Below are positions 51,848 to 60,543 of a stretch of DNA of 64,000 nucleotides, piece after piece. The stretch spans positions 854,501 to 918,500 of the forward strand of contig NZ_CP059449.1 of NCBI RefSeq assembly GCF_022023855.1. The letters are read 5' to 3'. The position numbers and the translations under genes are program-made. This stretch comes from Azospirillum brasilense. GTDB taxonomy: Bacteria > Pseudomonadota > Alphaproteobacteria > Azospirillales > Azospirillaceae. Below the pieces are notes generated by a model. It saw only the letters and a list, made by a program, of their open reading frames with translations, ran no database searches and was not told the DNA's origin. Position 1 is the stretch's first letter. Every line of letters begins with the position of its first letter.

Positions 51848-53422
51848 ATGAGTTTCGCCCGCGCCATCGCAACCGTCGGCAGCCTGACGCTGCTGAGCCG
51901 GCTGGCCGGCTTCGCCCGCGACATTCTGACCGCGGCGGTGCTCGGCGCCGGGCCGGTGGCCGACGCCTTCTTCGTGGCGCTGAAACTGCCCAACTTCTTC
52001 CGCCGCCTGTTCGCGGAGGGGGCCTTCAGCGTCGCCTTCGTCCCGCTGTTCGCGGCGGAGCTTCAGCGCAACGGCCGCGCCGCCGCGGTGGCCTTCGCCG
52101 AGCAGGCGCTGGCGATCCTGCTGACGGTGCTGCTGCCCTTCACCGCCCTGGCCATCCTGGGGATGCCCGCGCTGATGCACGTCCTGGCGCCGGGCTTCGT
52201 CGACGAGCCGGCGAAGTTCGCGCTGGCCGTCGACATGGCGCGGCTGACCTTTCCCTATCTGACGCTGATTTCGCTGGTGGCGCTGCTGGGCGGCGTGCTG
52301 AACGCGCTGGACCGCTTCGGCCCCTTCGCCGCCGCCCCCATCGCCTTCAACCTGACGCTGATCGCCGCCTTGCTGACCGCGCCGCGGCTGGGGCTGGAGC
52401 CGGGGCGGGCGATGGCCGCGGCGGTGACGCTGTCGGGCGTGGTGCAGCTGGTCTGGATGGGATGGGCCTGCCGGGCGGCGGGGGTGACGCTGCGCCTGAC
52501 CCTGCCGCGGATGACCGAGGGGATGCGCCGCCTGTTCCGGCTGGTCGGGCCGGGGGCCATCGGCGCCGGGGTCATGCAGATCAACCTGTTCCTGAACGTC
52601 GTACTGGCCTCGCTGCTGCCGTCGGGGGCGGTGTCCTTCCTCTATTACGCCGACCGGCTGAACCAGATGCCGCTGGGCGTCATCGGCATCGCCATCGGCA
52701 CCGCGCTCTTGCCCGTGCTCGCCCGCCACGCCGCGGCGGGGGACGAGCGGATGGTCCGCCACTACCTCAGCCGCGCTTTGGAATTCAGCCTGCTGCTCGG
52801 CCTGCCGGCCGCGGTGGCGCTGGGGGTGGCCGGGGCGCCCATCGTCTCGGTGCTGTTCGAGCGCGGCGCCTTCGGCCCGGCGGAGGCGCAGGCGACGGCC
52901 TGGGCGCTGGGCGCCTACGCAATTGGCATCCCCGCCCATGTGATCGTCAAGGCGCTGAACGCCGCCTTCTTCGCCCGCCAGGACACGGCGACCCCGGTGC
53001 GCGTCGCCGTGGTGGTGACGGTGGCCAACCTGGCGCTGGGCATCGCGCTGATGCCGGTGTTGGGGCATGTGGGGATCGCGCTGGCGACGGGGCTGACCGC
53101 CTGGTTGAACCTCGCCCTGCTGGCCCACGCGCTACGCCGCCGCGGATTCCTGCAGCTGGACGGGCGCTTCCTCGGCCGCGCGCCGCGCATCGCCGCGGCG
53201 GCGCTGGGAATGGGGGCGGCGCTGCTGGCCGGCGCGTCGGCCTTGGCGCCGTGGCTGGAGGCGGCGTCCACTCTGGTCCGCTTCGGCGCGCTGGCCCTGC
53301 TGGTCGGCGGCGGCGTGGCGGTGTTCGGGACGCTGGCGCAGCTGACCGGCGCCGCTGACCTTGCCGACCTGAAGGGCTTCCTGCGCAAGGACACTCCGGA
53401 ATTGGAGCCGCCCGTGTCTTGA
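51848..53422 (+). CDS. murJ: Lipid II flippase MurJ
   Basis: A 524-residue polytopic MOP-superfamily protein with about fourteen helices. '[20 protein letters not shown]' and '[20 protein letters not shown]' carry the conserved Arg residues; '[20 protein letters not shown]' is typical of MurJ/MviN. It moves lipid-linked peptidoglycan precursors across the inner membrane. It is followed by trpS after 61 bases. Start Met-51848; an upstream Met-51740 would add 36 residues not seen in the family. Confidence 0.95.
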   Translation: MSFARAIATVGSLTLLSRLAGFARDILTAAVLGAGPVADAFFVALKLPNFFRRLFAEGAFSVAFVPLFAAELQRNGRAAAVAFAEQALAILLTVLLPFTALAILGMPALMHVLAPGFVDEPAKFALAVDMARLTFPYLTLISLVALLGGVLNALDRFGPFAAAPIAFNLTLIAALLTAPRLGLEPGRAMAAAVTLSGVVQLVWMGWACRAAGVTLRLTLPRMTEGMRRLFRLVGPGAIGAGVMQINLFLNVVLASLLPSGAVSFLYYADRLNQMPLGVIGIAIGTALLPVLARHAAAGDERMVRHYLSRALEFSLLLGLPAAVALGVAGAPIVSVLFERGAFGPAEAQATAWALGAYAIGIPAHVIVKALNAAFFARQDTATPVRVAVVVTVANLALGIALMPVLGHVGIALATGLTAWLNLALLAHALRRRGFLQLDGRFLGRAPRIAAAALGMGAALLAGASALAPWLEAASTLVRFGALALLVGGGVAVFGTLAQLTGAADLADLKGFLRKDTPELEPPVS

Positions 53423-53483
53423 CCCCGCCCGGTTCCGGCGCGATAACAGCCGCCTTCCAGAAGTTTCGAGCGAGAGACCTCCC

Positions 53484-54482
53484 GTGAACCGCATCTTCTC
53501 CGGCATGCAGCCGACCCGGCAGCTTCACCTCGGCAACTATCTGGGGGCGCTGCGCAACTGGGTCGAGCTGCAGAACAGCTACGAGTGCATCTTCTGCGTC
53601 GTCGACCTGCACGCGCTGACCATCGACCAGGACGCGGAGGTCCTGCGCAACAACATCCGCGAGGTCACCGCGGCCTACATCGCCGCCGGCATCGACCCGG
53701 AGAAGAACATCCTCTTCAACCAGTCCTTCGTCCCGGCCCATTCGGAACTGGCCTGGATCCTCTCCTGCCACACGCCGCTCGGCTGGCTGAACCGCATGAC
53801 GCAGTTCAAGGAGAAGGCCGGCAAGCAGAAGGACATGGCGAACCTCGGCCTCTACTCCTACCCGGTGCTGATGGCCGCCGACATCCTGCTCTACAAGGCG
53901 ACCCACGTCCCGGTGGGCGAGGACCAGAAGCAGCATCTGGAGCTGGCCCGCGACATCGCCGGCGCCTTCAACCGCCGCTACGACACCGAGTTCTTCCCGC
54001 TGCCCGAGCCGCAGATCCTGGGCGAGGCGACGCGCGTGATGTCCCTGCGCGACGGCACCAAGAAGATGAGCAAGTCGGACGAGTCCGAATATTCGCGCAT
54101 CAACATGACCGACGACGACGACACCATCGCGACGAAGATCCGCAAGGCCAAGACCGATCCGGAGCCGCTGCCGGACACTGTGGCCGACCTGGAGAAGCGT
54201 CCGGAGGCCGACAACCTCGTGACCATCTACGCCGCCCTGTCTGGCCAGACGCGCGAGCAGACGGTGCAGCAGTTCGCGGGCGCCCAGTTCTCCGGCTTCA
54301 AGGCGGCGCTGGTCGACCTGTCGGTCGCCAAGCTCGCCCCGATGACCACCCGCATGAAGGAGCTGCTGGACGACAAGGCGGAGATCGACCGCCTGCTGCG
54401 CCGCGGCGGCGAGCGCGCGGCGGCCATCGCCGAGGCAAACCTGAACGGCGTGAAGGACATCATCGGCCTTCTGCGTCCCTGA
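53484..54482 (+). CDS. trpS: Tryptophanyl-tRNA synthetase
   Basis: A 332-residue class Ib synthetase. HIGH-like 'HLGN' at 15-18 and '[10 protein letters not shown]' near 193-197 are intact, with '[19 protein letters not shown]' between. Standard length and start '[20 protein letters not shown]'. It charges tRNA-Trp. Confidence 0.97.
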   Translation: MNRIFSGMQPTRQLHLGNYLGALRNWVELQNSYECIFCVVDLHALTIDQDAEVLRNNIREVTAAYIAAGIDPEKNILFNQSFVPAHSELAWILSCHTPLGWLNRMTQFKEKAGKQKDMANLGLYSYPVLMAADILLYKATHVPVGEDQKQHLELARDIAGAFNRRYDTEFFPLPEPQILGEATRVMSLRDGTKKMSKSDESEYSRINMTDDDDTIATKIRKAKTDPEPLPDTVADLEKRPEADNLVTIYAALSGQTREQTVQQFAGAQFSGFKAALVDLSVAKLAPMTTRMKELLDDKAEIDRLLRRGGERAAAIAEANLNGVKDIIGLLRP

Positions 54483-54507
54483 ACACCCCGACCGAAAGGC
54501 GTCCGCC

Positions 54508-55125
54508 GTGACGGCTCCCATCCTGCTCACCGGGTTCCAGCCCTTCGGGGATCACGCCGTCAACCCGACGGCGCTCCTCATGGAGCGGCTGGCCGGCGAG
54601 CCGGGGATCGTCACCGCGGTCCTGCCCGTCGAGTACGACGCCTGCGGCGTGGCCTTCGCCGTCCTGCTGGAGGAGCACCGGCCCGCCGCTGCCCTGTGCT
54701 TCGGGCTGGCCGCCGGGTCCGAATACATCAAGATCGAGCGGCTGGCCTGGAACCGCGACGAGAGCGAGCAGGCCGACAATGCGGGGGTGGTGCGCACCGA
54801 CGACGCCATCGAGCCGGACGGGCCGACCGCCTACGGCTCCACCCTGCCGGTCCCCACGCTGGTCCGCGAGCTGGCCATCGCCGGCCTGCCGGTGACCTTC
54901 AGCGACCATGCCGGCGGCTTCGTCTGCAACCACCTGTTCTACCGCGCCCGCCACGTGATCGAGACGACGGACCTCGACGTACCCATGGGCTTCGTCCACC
55001 TGCCGCCGCTGCCGGAGCAGGTCGCCGACCAGCCGGGCCGCTCCGGCCTGACGCTGGAGCAACAGGAACGGGCGGTGCGGGCACTGGTCGGGCTGCTGCG
55101 CCAGGGGCTGGGGATCGCCGCCTGA
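54508..55125 (+). CDS. pcp: Pyroglutamyl-peptidase I
   Basis: A 205-residue cysteine peptidase that removes N-terminal pyroglutamate. 'LLTGFQPFGDHAVNPT' at the start, Glu region 'GSEYIKIERLAWN', catalytic Cys in 'GGFVCNHLFYRARH' near 140 and His in 'MGFVHLPPLPEQ' near 163. It lies 25 bases after trpS. An unusual palindromic repeat follows. Confidence 0.93.
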   Translation: MTAPILLTGFQPFGDHAVNPTALLMERLAGEPGIVTAVLPVEYDACGVAFAVLLEEHRPAAALCFGLAAGSEYIKIERLAWNRDESEQADNAGVVRTDDAIEPDGPTAYGSTLPVPTLVRELAIAGLPVTFSDHAGGFVCNHLFYRARHVIETTDLDVPMGFVHLPPLPEQVADQPGRSGLTLEQQERAVRALVGLLRQGLGIAA

Positions 55126-55141
55126 TTGAAGACGTGCGGAT

Positions 55142-55230
55142 TCTTCACGGATTTCGCGGATTTGGGCACGGATGAACCGGATGGAAAAATTCCGCGAAAT
55201 CCGTGTCCAAATCTGTGAAATCCGTGAAGA
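55142..55230. repeat. Imperfect palindromic repeat with GAAATCCGTG units
   Basis: TCTTCACGGATTTCGCGGAT on the left (55142) is answered by ATTCCGCGAAATCCGTG and AAATCCGTGAAGA on the right, with an extra CACGGAT unit. It lies between the convergent pcp and YkgJ-like genes. A related GCGAAATCCGTGCGAA piece occurs at 304-319 downstream of the HdeD-family start. Confidence 0.7.
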
Positions 55231-55254
55231 CCCTGTTGTCTGCCGACGGAGCGG

Positions 55255-56016
55255 TCACCCCCGCTGCGCCAGCCGCTCCATCTCCTTCGCCCAGCCCGCG
55301 TAGTTCCTGTGGAAATCCGCCAGCGCCGGATCGGTCCGGGTGCGCTCGGCCATCGCTTGCATCAGCGGCGCCTGGGCCGCTGCCAGCTCCCGCGCATCGG
55401 TCCGCCGGGTCGCCGTCAGGAAGGAGGACAGGCTGGTGACCAGCTTTCCCCCCGCCGGGGCCGCCGCCATCTTCGCCAGATCGTTGACGATCCACGGCAT
55501 GTATTTCAGCACATAGTCGGCGTAGGTGCGCATGACCGGCGCCTGCTCCAGCAGTTCGGCGCGCTCGCGGTCGAAGTCCTTGCGGTCGAGGATGGCGTGG
55601 TTGCGGTAGACGACCGGCGCTTCCGCCGAGACGTCGCACTCCCAGCCCTTGCGCGGAACCAGCAGGTCGGCCTGATCCTTTTCCTCGCGGTAGGGGTAGA
55701 AGGGCATGGTCCGGCAGCGCGACGGCTTGTCGGCGTGGATGCCGCAGAGGTTGTCGGGCTGGAGCGCCGGGCAGGGAAAATGGTTCGGCAGGTAGGCGGT
55801 GGGCTGGATCAGCACCGCCACCGTCTTGCGGTTGGGCAGGCGCACGCTGGTGCCCAGCCGGGTGGCGAGGTCGTAGGATTTCGCGTTCGACCGCACCACC
55901 GTCCAGACCAGCGCCAGCGGGAAGCGGACGGCGTGGGCCACCGCGTCCGTGAGCGTCAGCGGCAGCAGCCCATGGCAGCATTTTCCGCAGGCGGTGCAGG
56001 CGAAGCGCGGTTCCAT
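55255..56016 (-). CDS. YkgJ-family cysteine-cluster protein
   Basis: A 253-residue CxxCxxxCC protein. The metal/Fe-S ligands are 'CTACGKCCHG' at the N-terminus and 'CPALQPDNLCGIH' plus 'KPSRCRTMPFYP' near 100. The C-terminal helical part has no known fold. YkgJ/FliB-like proteins bind Zn or Fe-S; the role is unknown. It lies 22 bases after the YchJ-like gene on the same strand. Confidence 0.88.
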   Translation of the reverse strand: MEPRFACTACGKCCHGLLPLTLTDAVAHAVRFPLALVWTVVRSNAKSYDLATRLGTSVRLPNRKTVAVLIQPTAYLPNHFPCPALQPDNLCGIHADKPSRCRTMPFYPYREEKDQADLLVPRKGWECDVSAEAPVVYRNHAILDRKDFDRERAELLEQAPVMRTYADYVLKYMPWIVNDLAKMAAAPAGGKLVTSLSSFLTATRRTDARELAAAQAPLMQAMAERTRTDPALADFHRNYAGWAKEMERLAQRG

Positions 56017-56038
56017 GGTCCGGGTCCCCGTCCGGCCT

Positions 56039-56518
56039 CTACCGGCCGCAGCAGGCCTTGAACTTCTTTCCTGACCCGCAGGGACAGGGCTCGTTGCGGC
56101 CCACCTTGACGACCCGGCGCGGCTCGCCCTTCGGGTTCACCTCGCCCGCGCTGTAGAGCCACTGGCCGTCGACGCGGCGGAAGGACGCGCGCTCGTGGTG
56201 GCGCATGTCCTGGCCGTCTCGGCGGAAATGGATCAGGAACTCGACGGTGCCCTCGTCGCCCTCCTCCGTCGCGCGCAGCACGTCGAGCCGCTGCCAGTCG
56301 CACTCGTCGGCCACCCGCTCCGCCTCGGCGCGGTTGAAGTCGTCGCGGATCTCCGGCGCGTGGGTGCGCTCCACATGGTCGAGGTCGTGGCGCACGAAGG
56401 CGGTGTAGCGCGACCGCATCAGCGCCTCGGCCGTCGCGGAGGGCGCGCCGGCCAGGATCGGGCCGCAGCAGGTCTCGAAGGAAAGGCCGGAACAGCAGGG
56501 GCAGGCGGAGGAGGTCAT
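56039..56518 (-). CDS. YchJ-family SEC-C motif protein
   Basis: A 159-residue protein. The N-terminal '[18 protein letters not shown]' and C-terminal '[18 protein letters not shown]' are SEC-C zinc-binding motifs; the middle domain ('[20 protein letters not shown]') is NTF2-like. Matches YchJ length and layout. Start Met-56518 (MTSSACP). Function unknown; probably co-transcribed with the YkgJ-like gene. Confidence 0.92.
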   Translation of the reverse strand: MTSSACPCCSGLSFETCCGPILAGAPSATAEALMRSRYTAFVRHDLDHVERTHAPEIRDDFNRAEAERVADECDWQRLDVLRATEEGDEGTVEFLIHFRRDGQDMRHHERASFRRVDGQWLYSAGEVNPKGEPRRVVKVGRNEPCPCGSGKKFKACCGR

Positions 56519-56615
56519 GGCGCGCGGGTCCGTCGGTGGGTCCGGGGCTGGTGTGGCAGGATGGGCCACCCCGGTCAAGCGCTGCGGACCGAACACAACG
56601 GATGGGCAGGTGGAC

Positions 56616-57002
56616 TCAGGCCGAACGGGCGCGGCGCGGTTCGGACGGGGTGTGGACCACCGGCTTCACGATGGCGCGCAGTTCCTCGAGGAAGGCGCGG
56701 CCGGTGTCGGTGAGCGTGACGATCTTGCGGCGGCGTTCGCGCGGGTCTTCCTGGGCCTGGACGAGGTCGAGTCCGGCCTTCCCGAAGCTGTGCCAGCGGC
56801 TGAGGGCCGCGACGTTGCGCGACGCGGAGGATTGGGCGATGCCCAGGCGTTCCGCAAGCTCGCCGATGGAAATCCCTTCGTTCTGCGCGATCGTCATGAA
56901 GGACAGCGCGTATTGAATCGGCAGGTCGGGATCGAGCTTGCGAAACGCCTCGAGCACATGGACGACGGTGGTCACCTCGTCAGGGCGAACGTGGGCCGGC
57001 AT
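56616..57002 (-). CDS. MarR-family transcriptional regulator
   Basis: A 128-residue winged-helix protein. The recognition helices are '[20 protein letters not shown]' and the wing '[20 protein letters not shown]' is basic. It probably represses an unlinked or upstream gene; no target is adjacent. No ligand can be inferred. Confidence 0.85.
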   Translation of the reverse strand: MPAHVRPDEVTTVVHVLEAFRKLDPDLPIQYALSFMTIAQNEGISIGELAERLGIAQSSASRNVAALSRWHSFGKAGLDLVQAQEDPRERRRKIVTLTDTGRAFLEELRAIVKPVVHTPSEPRRARSA

Positions 57003-57395
57003 CAGCGACCCTCCCCGAGCGAGGACCCCATCGGGCCGGTGTGTAGATGATGTTCAGGCGTCCAAGCCATATCACGAATTCCCCGTTATCCCGCCGGGCG
57101 TCGAAGAAACGATCCGGAGAGGCCCAGTGGGCGTGCTCAACGAAGACCGAACGACCGCAAAACCCCAAAAAGACACACATGGCTTCCTCTCGATATCCGG
57201 AATTCGCGTTCCAATGCGCTGGGTTGAAGAAGGGAGCCGGTAGCTCGCTGGGTGGTATGGTTGGACCAATCGCCCTGTCGGCGATTCGGGGTGGTGGGTA
57301 CGATGGCTTTCATCGTGGTCTCCATGGGTTGAAGGAAGGCAGGGGTTGAAGGAAGGCGCGGCCCCGAAGGGAACCGCAGGATCGGGTATCGCCTG
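57003..57395. other. 393-base stretch with no convincing gene
   Basis: Short open frames on both strands lack ribosome-binding sites or recognised domains. Visible are an AATCGCC-CTGTC-GGCGATT hairpin (57268-57286) and a tandem GGTTGAAGGAAGGC repeat (57327-57354). It may hold the MarR promoter and a degraded gene. Confidence 0.5.
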
Positions 57396-57596
57396 TCAGC
57401 GATACGCTTGCAACGTCAAAAATGACCGGGCATCCGAAAGGTTCCGCTCCCGGATGTGTTGGGCCGGAACATAGCCCGCTTCGGTTCCGTCCAGCCCGAT
57501 GTCGCGCCGCAGGTGGGCGCTCAGCGTCTCCACGCCGGCGTCGTCGCCGTCGCGGTCCAGCCACTGCCGCAGCAGGGCGTTCCACAAGGTCTGCAT
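57396..57596 (-). CDS. DUF1127-like small protein
   Basis: Sixty-six residues. 'LSAHLRRDIGLDGTEAGY' matches the conserved DUF1127/YjiS core (L..RLLRDIGL). An AAGGAGAGGAG element precedes the ATG at 57596. DUF1127 proteins are small, often stress- or phosphate-regulated RNA-binding-type proteins; the N-terminal aromatic part 'LWNALLRQWLDRDG' fits. Confidence 0.7.
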   Translation of the reverse strand: MQTLWNALLRQWLDRDGDDAGVETLSAHLRRDIGLDGTEAGYVPAQHIRERNLSDARSFLTLQAYR

Positions 57597-57704
57597 GACT
57601 CCTCTCCTTGGTGCAGAGGAGCAATTAATCCGCTATCGGATGATTTCCGTCAAGCCTGATTCCCACCTGCCGGACCAAGCGGTTGGATTGCTCCGCGTTC
57701 GCCC

Positions 57705-57733
57705 TTGGCGATCCGCGTTTCCCGCCGTATAGA
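57705..57733 (+). promoter_or_regulatory. Sigma-70-type promoter for the CatB-like gene
   Basis: TTGGCG (57705) and TATAGA (57728) are 17 bases apart. Transcription would start near 57740, right before a 12-codon frame (57742-57780). Confidence 0.5.
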
Positions 57734-57741
57734 GTTCCGTC

Positions 57742-57780
57742 ATGAAGGCGAGCCCAAGTACCACCTGCATCGTGCTCTGA
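57742..57780 (+). CDS. Possible leaderless leader peptide upstream of catB-like gene
   Basis: ATG at 57742 opens [12 protein letters not shown] and stops at 57780, within the catB-like 5' leader. No ribosome-binding site fits if transcription starts near 57740, so it would be leaderless. The GC-rich region 57781-57900 can fold and could make the pair an attenuator, as for other chloramphenicol-type genes. Speculative. Confidence 0.25.
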   Translation: MKASPSTTCIVL

Positions 57781-57901
57781 CGCGTTCGACGCGGAGAGCC
57801 TGAACGCGCGCGCCCCGGAAGGGGAGCCCGCGGTGTGTCCCTGCGCCCGCGCGCAGGCGGAAAGCGGCCGCGTCGGCGGCTCACAGGCAGTGAGCAACTT
57901 C

Positions 57902-58537
57902 ATGGAAAACGTCTTTGAAAGCCCGTTCAAGGGCATGTTGCTGGAAAAGCAGGTCACCAATCCGAACATCATCGTCGGCCGGTACAGCTATTATTCCGGC
58001 TATTATCATGGCCACAGCTTCGACGACTGCGCCCGGTTCCTTCTCCCGGACGAGGGCGTCGACCGGTTGGTGATCGGCAGCTTCTGCTCGATCGGGTCTG
58101 GCGCGGCGTTCATCATGGCAGGCAACCAAGGCCACAGGAACGATTGGATCAGCACCTTTCCCTTCTTCTGGATGCCCGAGGTCCCGTCGTTCGCCGGCGC
58201 CCGGAATGGCTATCGGCCTGCCGGCGACACGGTGATCGGCAACGACGTCTGGATCGGTTCGGAGGCGATCGTCATGCCCGGCGTCACCATCGGCGACGGC
58301 GTTGTGATCGGCACGAGGGCCTTGGTGACGCGGGACGTCGAGCCTTACGCGATCGTGGGCGGCAACCCCGCCCGGGTGATCCGCAAGCGCTTCGACGACG
58401 ATCTCATTGCGTTGCTGCTTGAGATGAGGTGGTGGGATTGGTCCGATGACCAGTTGCAGGGCGCCATGCCGATCCTGACCAGCGGCGACGTCGCGCTTCT
58501 GCACCGCCACTGGCAGGACATGGTCAAACCCAGCTGA
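57902..58537 (+). CDS. catB: CatB-type xenobiotic O-acetyltransferase
   Basis: A 211-residue left-handed beta-helix acetyltransferase. '[18 protein letters not shown]', '[20 protein letters not shown]', the catalytic-His region '[11 protein letters not shown]' (His-78) and the hexapeptide stretch '[18 protein letters not shown]' closely match the CatB chloramphenicol acetyltransferase group. It probably transfers acetyl from acetyl-CoA to a hydroxyl on chloramphenicol or a similar compound. Start Met-57902 fits the family; upstream in-frame codons are in the leader. Chromosomal catB homologues need not confer clinical-level resistance. Confidence 0.9.
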   Translation: MENVFESPFKGMLLEKQVTNPNIIVGRYSYYSGYYHGHSFDDCARFLLPDEGVDRLVIGSFCSIGSGAAFIMAGNQGHRNDWISTFPFFWMPEVPSFAGARNGYRPAGDTVIGNDVWIGSEAIVMPGVTIGDGVVIGTRALVTRDVEPYAIVGGNPARVIRKRFDDDLIALLLEMRWWDWSDDQLQGAMPILTSGDVALLHRHWQDMVKPS

Positions 58538-58616
58538 CGGCAACCTTGTCGGCTTCGCCTGTTCATTGGCAGGCGAAGCCACCCCCCGTGAGTGACACCG
58601 GACGCGTCCGGAAAGC

Positions 58617-59303
58617 TCAGGGGGCCGGGCGGCCGCCGACGCGGGCGTCCCAACCCAGCATCGCGACCTCGGCCACGGCCTCCAGCTCGGCGCGCTCCGC
58701 GCCGTCGCGGGCGAGGATCGACATGCCGGCCTGCACCGTCTGCACGAAACGGGCGAGCGCGTGGAGATCGACCGAGGCCGGGATCTCGCCCTCGGCCACG
58801 GCCCGCGTCAGACGCTCGGTCAGGATGCCGACCGCCGAGGCGCGCGCCGACCGCACCACTTCACCCAGTTCGGCGTGCCCCTCGCTGCCGACCGCGGAGA
58901 GCGTCACCATGCAGCCGCGCGGGATGTCGCCGCGGCAGCCGGTGAGCGCCGCGGCCGAGTCCATCAGCAGCGCCATCACCGCCTCGCGCGCCGTGCCGGC
59001 GGCGGCAAACCGCCCCCAGACCAACCCCTCGTAGCTTTTGCGGTAGTGGTTCACCGCCTCGACGTAGAGCGCTTCCTTCGAGCCGAAGGCGGCGTAAAGG
59101 CTGGGCGAGCCGATCCCCATGGCCTCCGTCAGGTCGGCGATGGAGGTGGCCTCGTAGCCCTTGGACCAGAACAGGCGGGTCGCTTGGGTCAGGGCAGCCT
59201 CGCGGTCGAACGCGCGCGGTCGTCCGCGCCCACGGGCGGGCAGCGTGCCGGCCGTCTGGGCGGTCCTGTCCTCGGTGGGCGGAGTCGGGCGTGATTTCTG
59301 CAT
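58617..59303 (-). CDS. TetR-family repressor
   Basis: A 228-residue TetR protein. The HTH spans about residues 35-80 ('YEATSIADLTEAMGIGSPSL', 'YAAFGSKEALYVEAVNHYR'); the C-terminal domain has 'CRGDIPRGCMVTLSAVGSEG', the AcrR/YcdC-like ligand part. It is divergent from the SDR gene, with two matching operators between them. Confidence 0.9.
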   Translation of the reverse strand: MQKSRPTPPTEDRTAQTAGTLPARGRGRPRAFDREAALTQATRLFWSKGYEATSIADLTEAMGIGSPSLYAAFGSKEALYVEAVNHYRKSYEGLVWGRFAAAGTAREAVMALLMDSAAALTGCRGDIPRGCMVTLSAVGSEGHAELGEVVRSARASAVGILTERLTRAVAEGEIPASVDLHALARFVQTVQAGMSILARDGAERAELEAVAEVAMLGWDARVGGRPAP

Positions 59304-59362
59304 CGATCACTATTTAATCCCGCCGCCGCGTGGGGGCAATGGCCTCGGACAGCGGCGTTCTA

Positions 59363-59386
59363 TTTTTGTGTCGATCAATACAAAAA
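59363..59386. promoter_or_regulatory. TetR operator 1
   Basis: TTTTTGTGTCGATCAATACA followed by AAAA: an inverted repeat TTTTTGTrTcGa...AtACAAAAA. It lies just upstream of the SDR -35 element. Confidence 0.65.
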
Positions 59387-59389
59387 CCA

Positions 59390-59418
59390 TTGACCGAGGT
59401 ACCGAACGCCTCTAGCTA
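59390..59418 (+). promoter_or_regulatory. SDR-gene promoter
   Basis: TTGACC (59390) and TAGCTA (59413) with a 17-base spacer. It is flanked by operator 1 upstream, and operator 2 overlaps its -10/start region. Confidence 0.6.
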
Positions 59419-59441
59419 TTTTTGTATCGAACGACACAGAA
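59418..59441. promoter_or_regulatory. TetR operator 2
   Basis: TTTTTGTATCGAACGACACA then GAAA: the same half-sites as operator 1 with two or three changes. It overlaps the presumed transcription start of the SDR gene, so bound TetR would block it. Confidence 0.65.
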
Positions 59442-59451
59442 AGGCCGGATC

Positions 59452-60204
59452 ATGGTTGAGCCGAGTGGTGAGTTGGTTGGCAAGCGCGCCCTGGTGACGG
59501 GCGGTTCGCGGGGCATCGGCGCCGCCATCGCGCTGGCGCTCGCCGACAAGGGCGCGGATGTGGCGATCTCCTACGAGCGGTCGGCCGAGCGCGCCGCCGA
59601 GGTCGTCCGGGCGATCGAGGCGAAGGGCCGGCGCGCGGTCGCCATCCCGGCCGACAGCGCCGATCCGGCGGCCATGGCGGCCCTGGTCGGCCGGACGGTG
59701 GAGGCGCTCGGCGGCCTCGACGTCCTGGTCAACAACGCCGGCATTGCCCGCCAGGGCATGGTCGCGGAGATGAGCCTCGCCGACATCGACGCGCTTCTGA
59801 ACGTCAACGTGCGCGCGGCGGTGCTCGTGGCGCAGGCGGCCATCCCGCATCTCAAGGACGGGGGGCGCATCGTCTTCATCGGGTCGTGCCTCGCCGACCG
59901 CATCACCGCCCCGGGCGTCACCGTCTATTCGATGACCAAGTCGGCGCAGATCGCCCTGACGCACGGCCTCGCTCGCGAGCTTGGCCCGCGCGACATCACG
60001 GTGAATCTGGTCCAGCCGGGGGCGACCGACACCGACATGAATCCGGCGAACGGCGACCATGCCGAAATCCTGCGCTCGCAGACGCCGCTCGGCCGCTACG
60101 GCAAGCCAGAGGACGTGGCGGCGGCGGTGGCCTTCCTGGCCAGCCCGGCGGCGCGGCAGATTTCCGGGGCCACCCTGACGGTGGACGGCGGCCTGAACGC
60201 CTGA
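59452..60204 (+). CDS. SDR-family oxidoreductase
   Basis: A 250-residue classical short-chain dehydrogenase. 'ALVTGGSRGIGAAIALAL' (NADP-type), 'LVNNAGIARQG', the catalytic Ser in 'IVFIGSCLADR', 'YSMTK' with Tyr-159 and Lys-163, and 'LTVDGGLNA' at the end. It probably reduces a carbonyl or quinone substrate and is under the TetR protein encoded divergently. Confidence 0.93.
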   Translation: MVEPSGELVGKRALVTGGSRGIGAAIALALADKGADVAISYERSAERAAEVVRAIEAKGRRAVAIPADSADPAAMAALVGRTVEALGGLDVLVNNAGIARQGMVAEMSLADIDALLNVNVRAAVLVAQAAIPHLKDGGRIVFIGSCLADRITAPGVTVYSMTKSAQIALTHGLARELGPRDITVNLVQPGATDTDMNPANGDHAEILRSQTPLGRYGKPEDVAAAVAFLASPAARQISGATLTVDGGLNA

Positions 60205-60543
60205 AGCCTCGCCTCCTCCCGTAAGGACGTGTTCAACCGGGCGATTGGCGGGCCTGCCTGACAGCGCACCCCACCCGGTGCATGCTGGCTGCCGTTCCCA
60301 GCCGAGAGGCACCCGCAGCTCTCCATCAGGAGACCGAACGTGAAGCACGTTGTCCTGCTCGTGACCAATCCCGCGATGATGGGGTCCTAATCGCGCGGCG
60401 GGGCCATAACCGCCCTTGCCCTGGACAACGCCGCCAAGCTGGGTCAAAGAGAAAGCATCAAAAGTGGTGGACTTGGCGGGGGGCCGCCGCGTGGCGAGCC
60501 CCCTCCCCCGTCCCTCTTTCGCTGCTGAGGACGATCGACCCGC
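60205..60543. other. 339-base intergenic stretch with a gene fragment
   Basis: It contains a 17-codon frame at 60340-60390 (GTG start, TCAGGAG upstream, MKHVVLLVTNPAMMGS) that looks like the N-terminus of a DJ-1/PfpI-type protein cut off by a stop. No other gene is seen. Confidence 0.4.

Noticed and set aside
57277-57289. Iteron-like GTCGGCGATTCGG
   Set aside because: Matches only ten bases and is part of an AATCGCC/GGCGATT hairpin; no other RepA-site features nearby.
57047-57349. 100-codon plus-strand frame and overlapping minus-strand frames in the MarR-DUF1127 gap
   Set aside because: No ribosome-binding site, no recognisable domain and no clear codon bias; left as an undescribed stretch.
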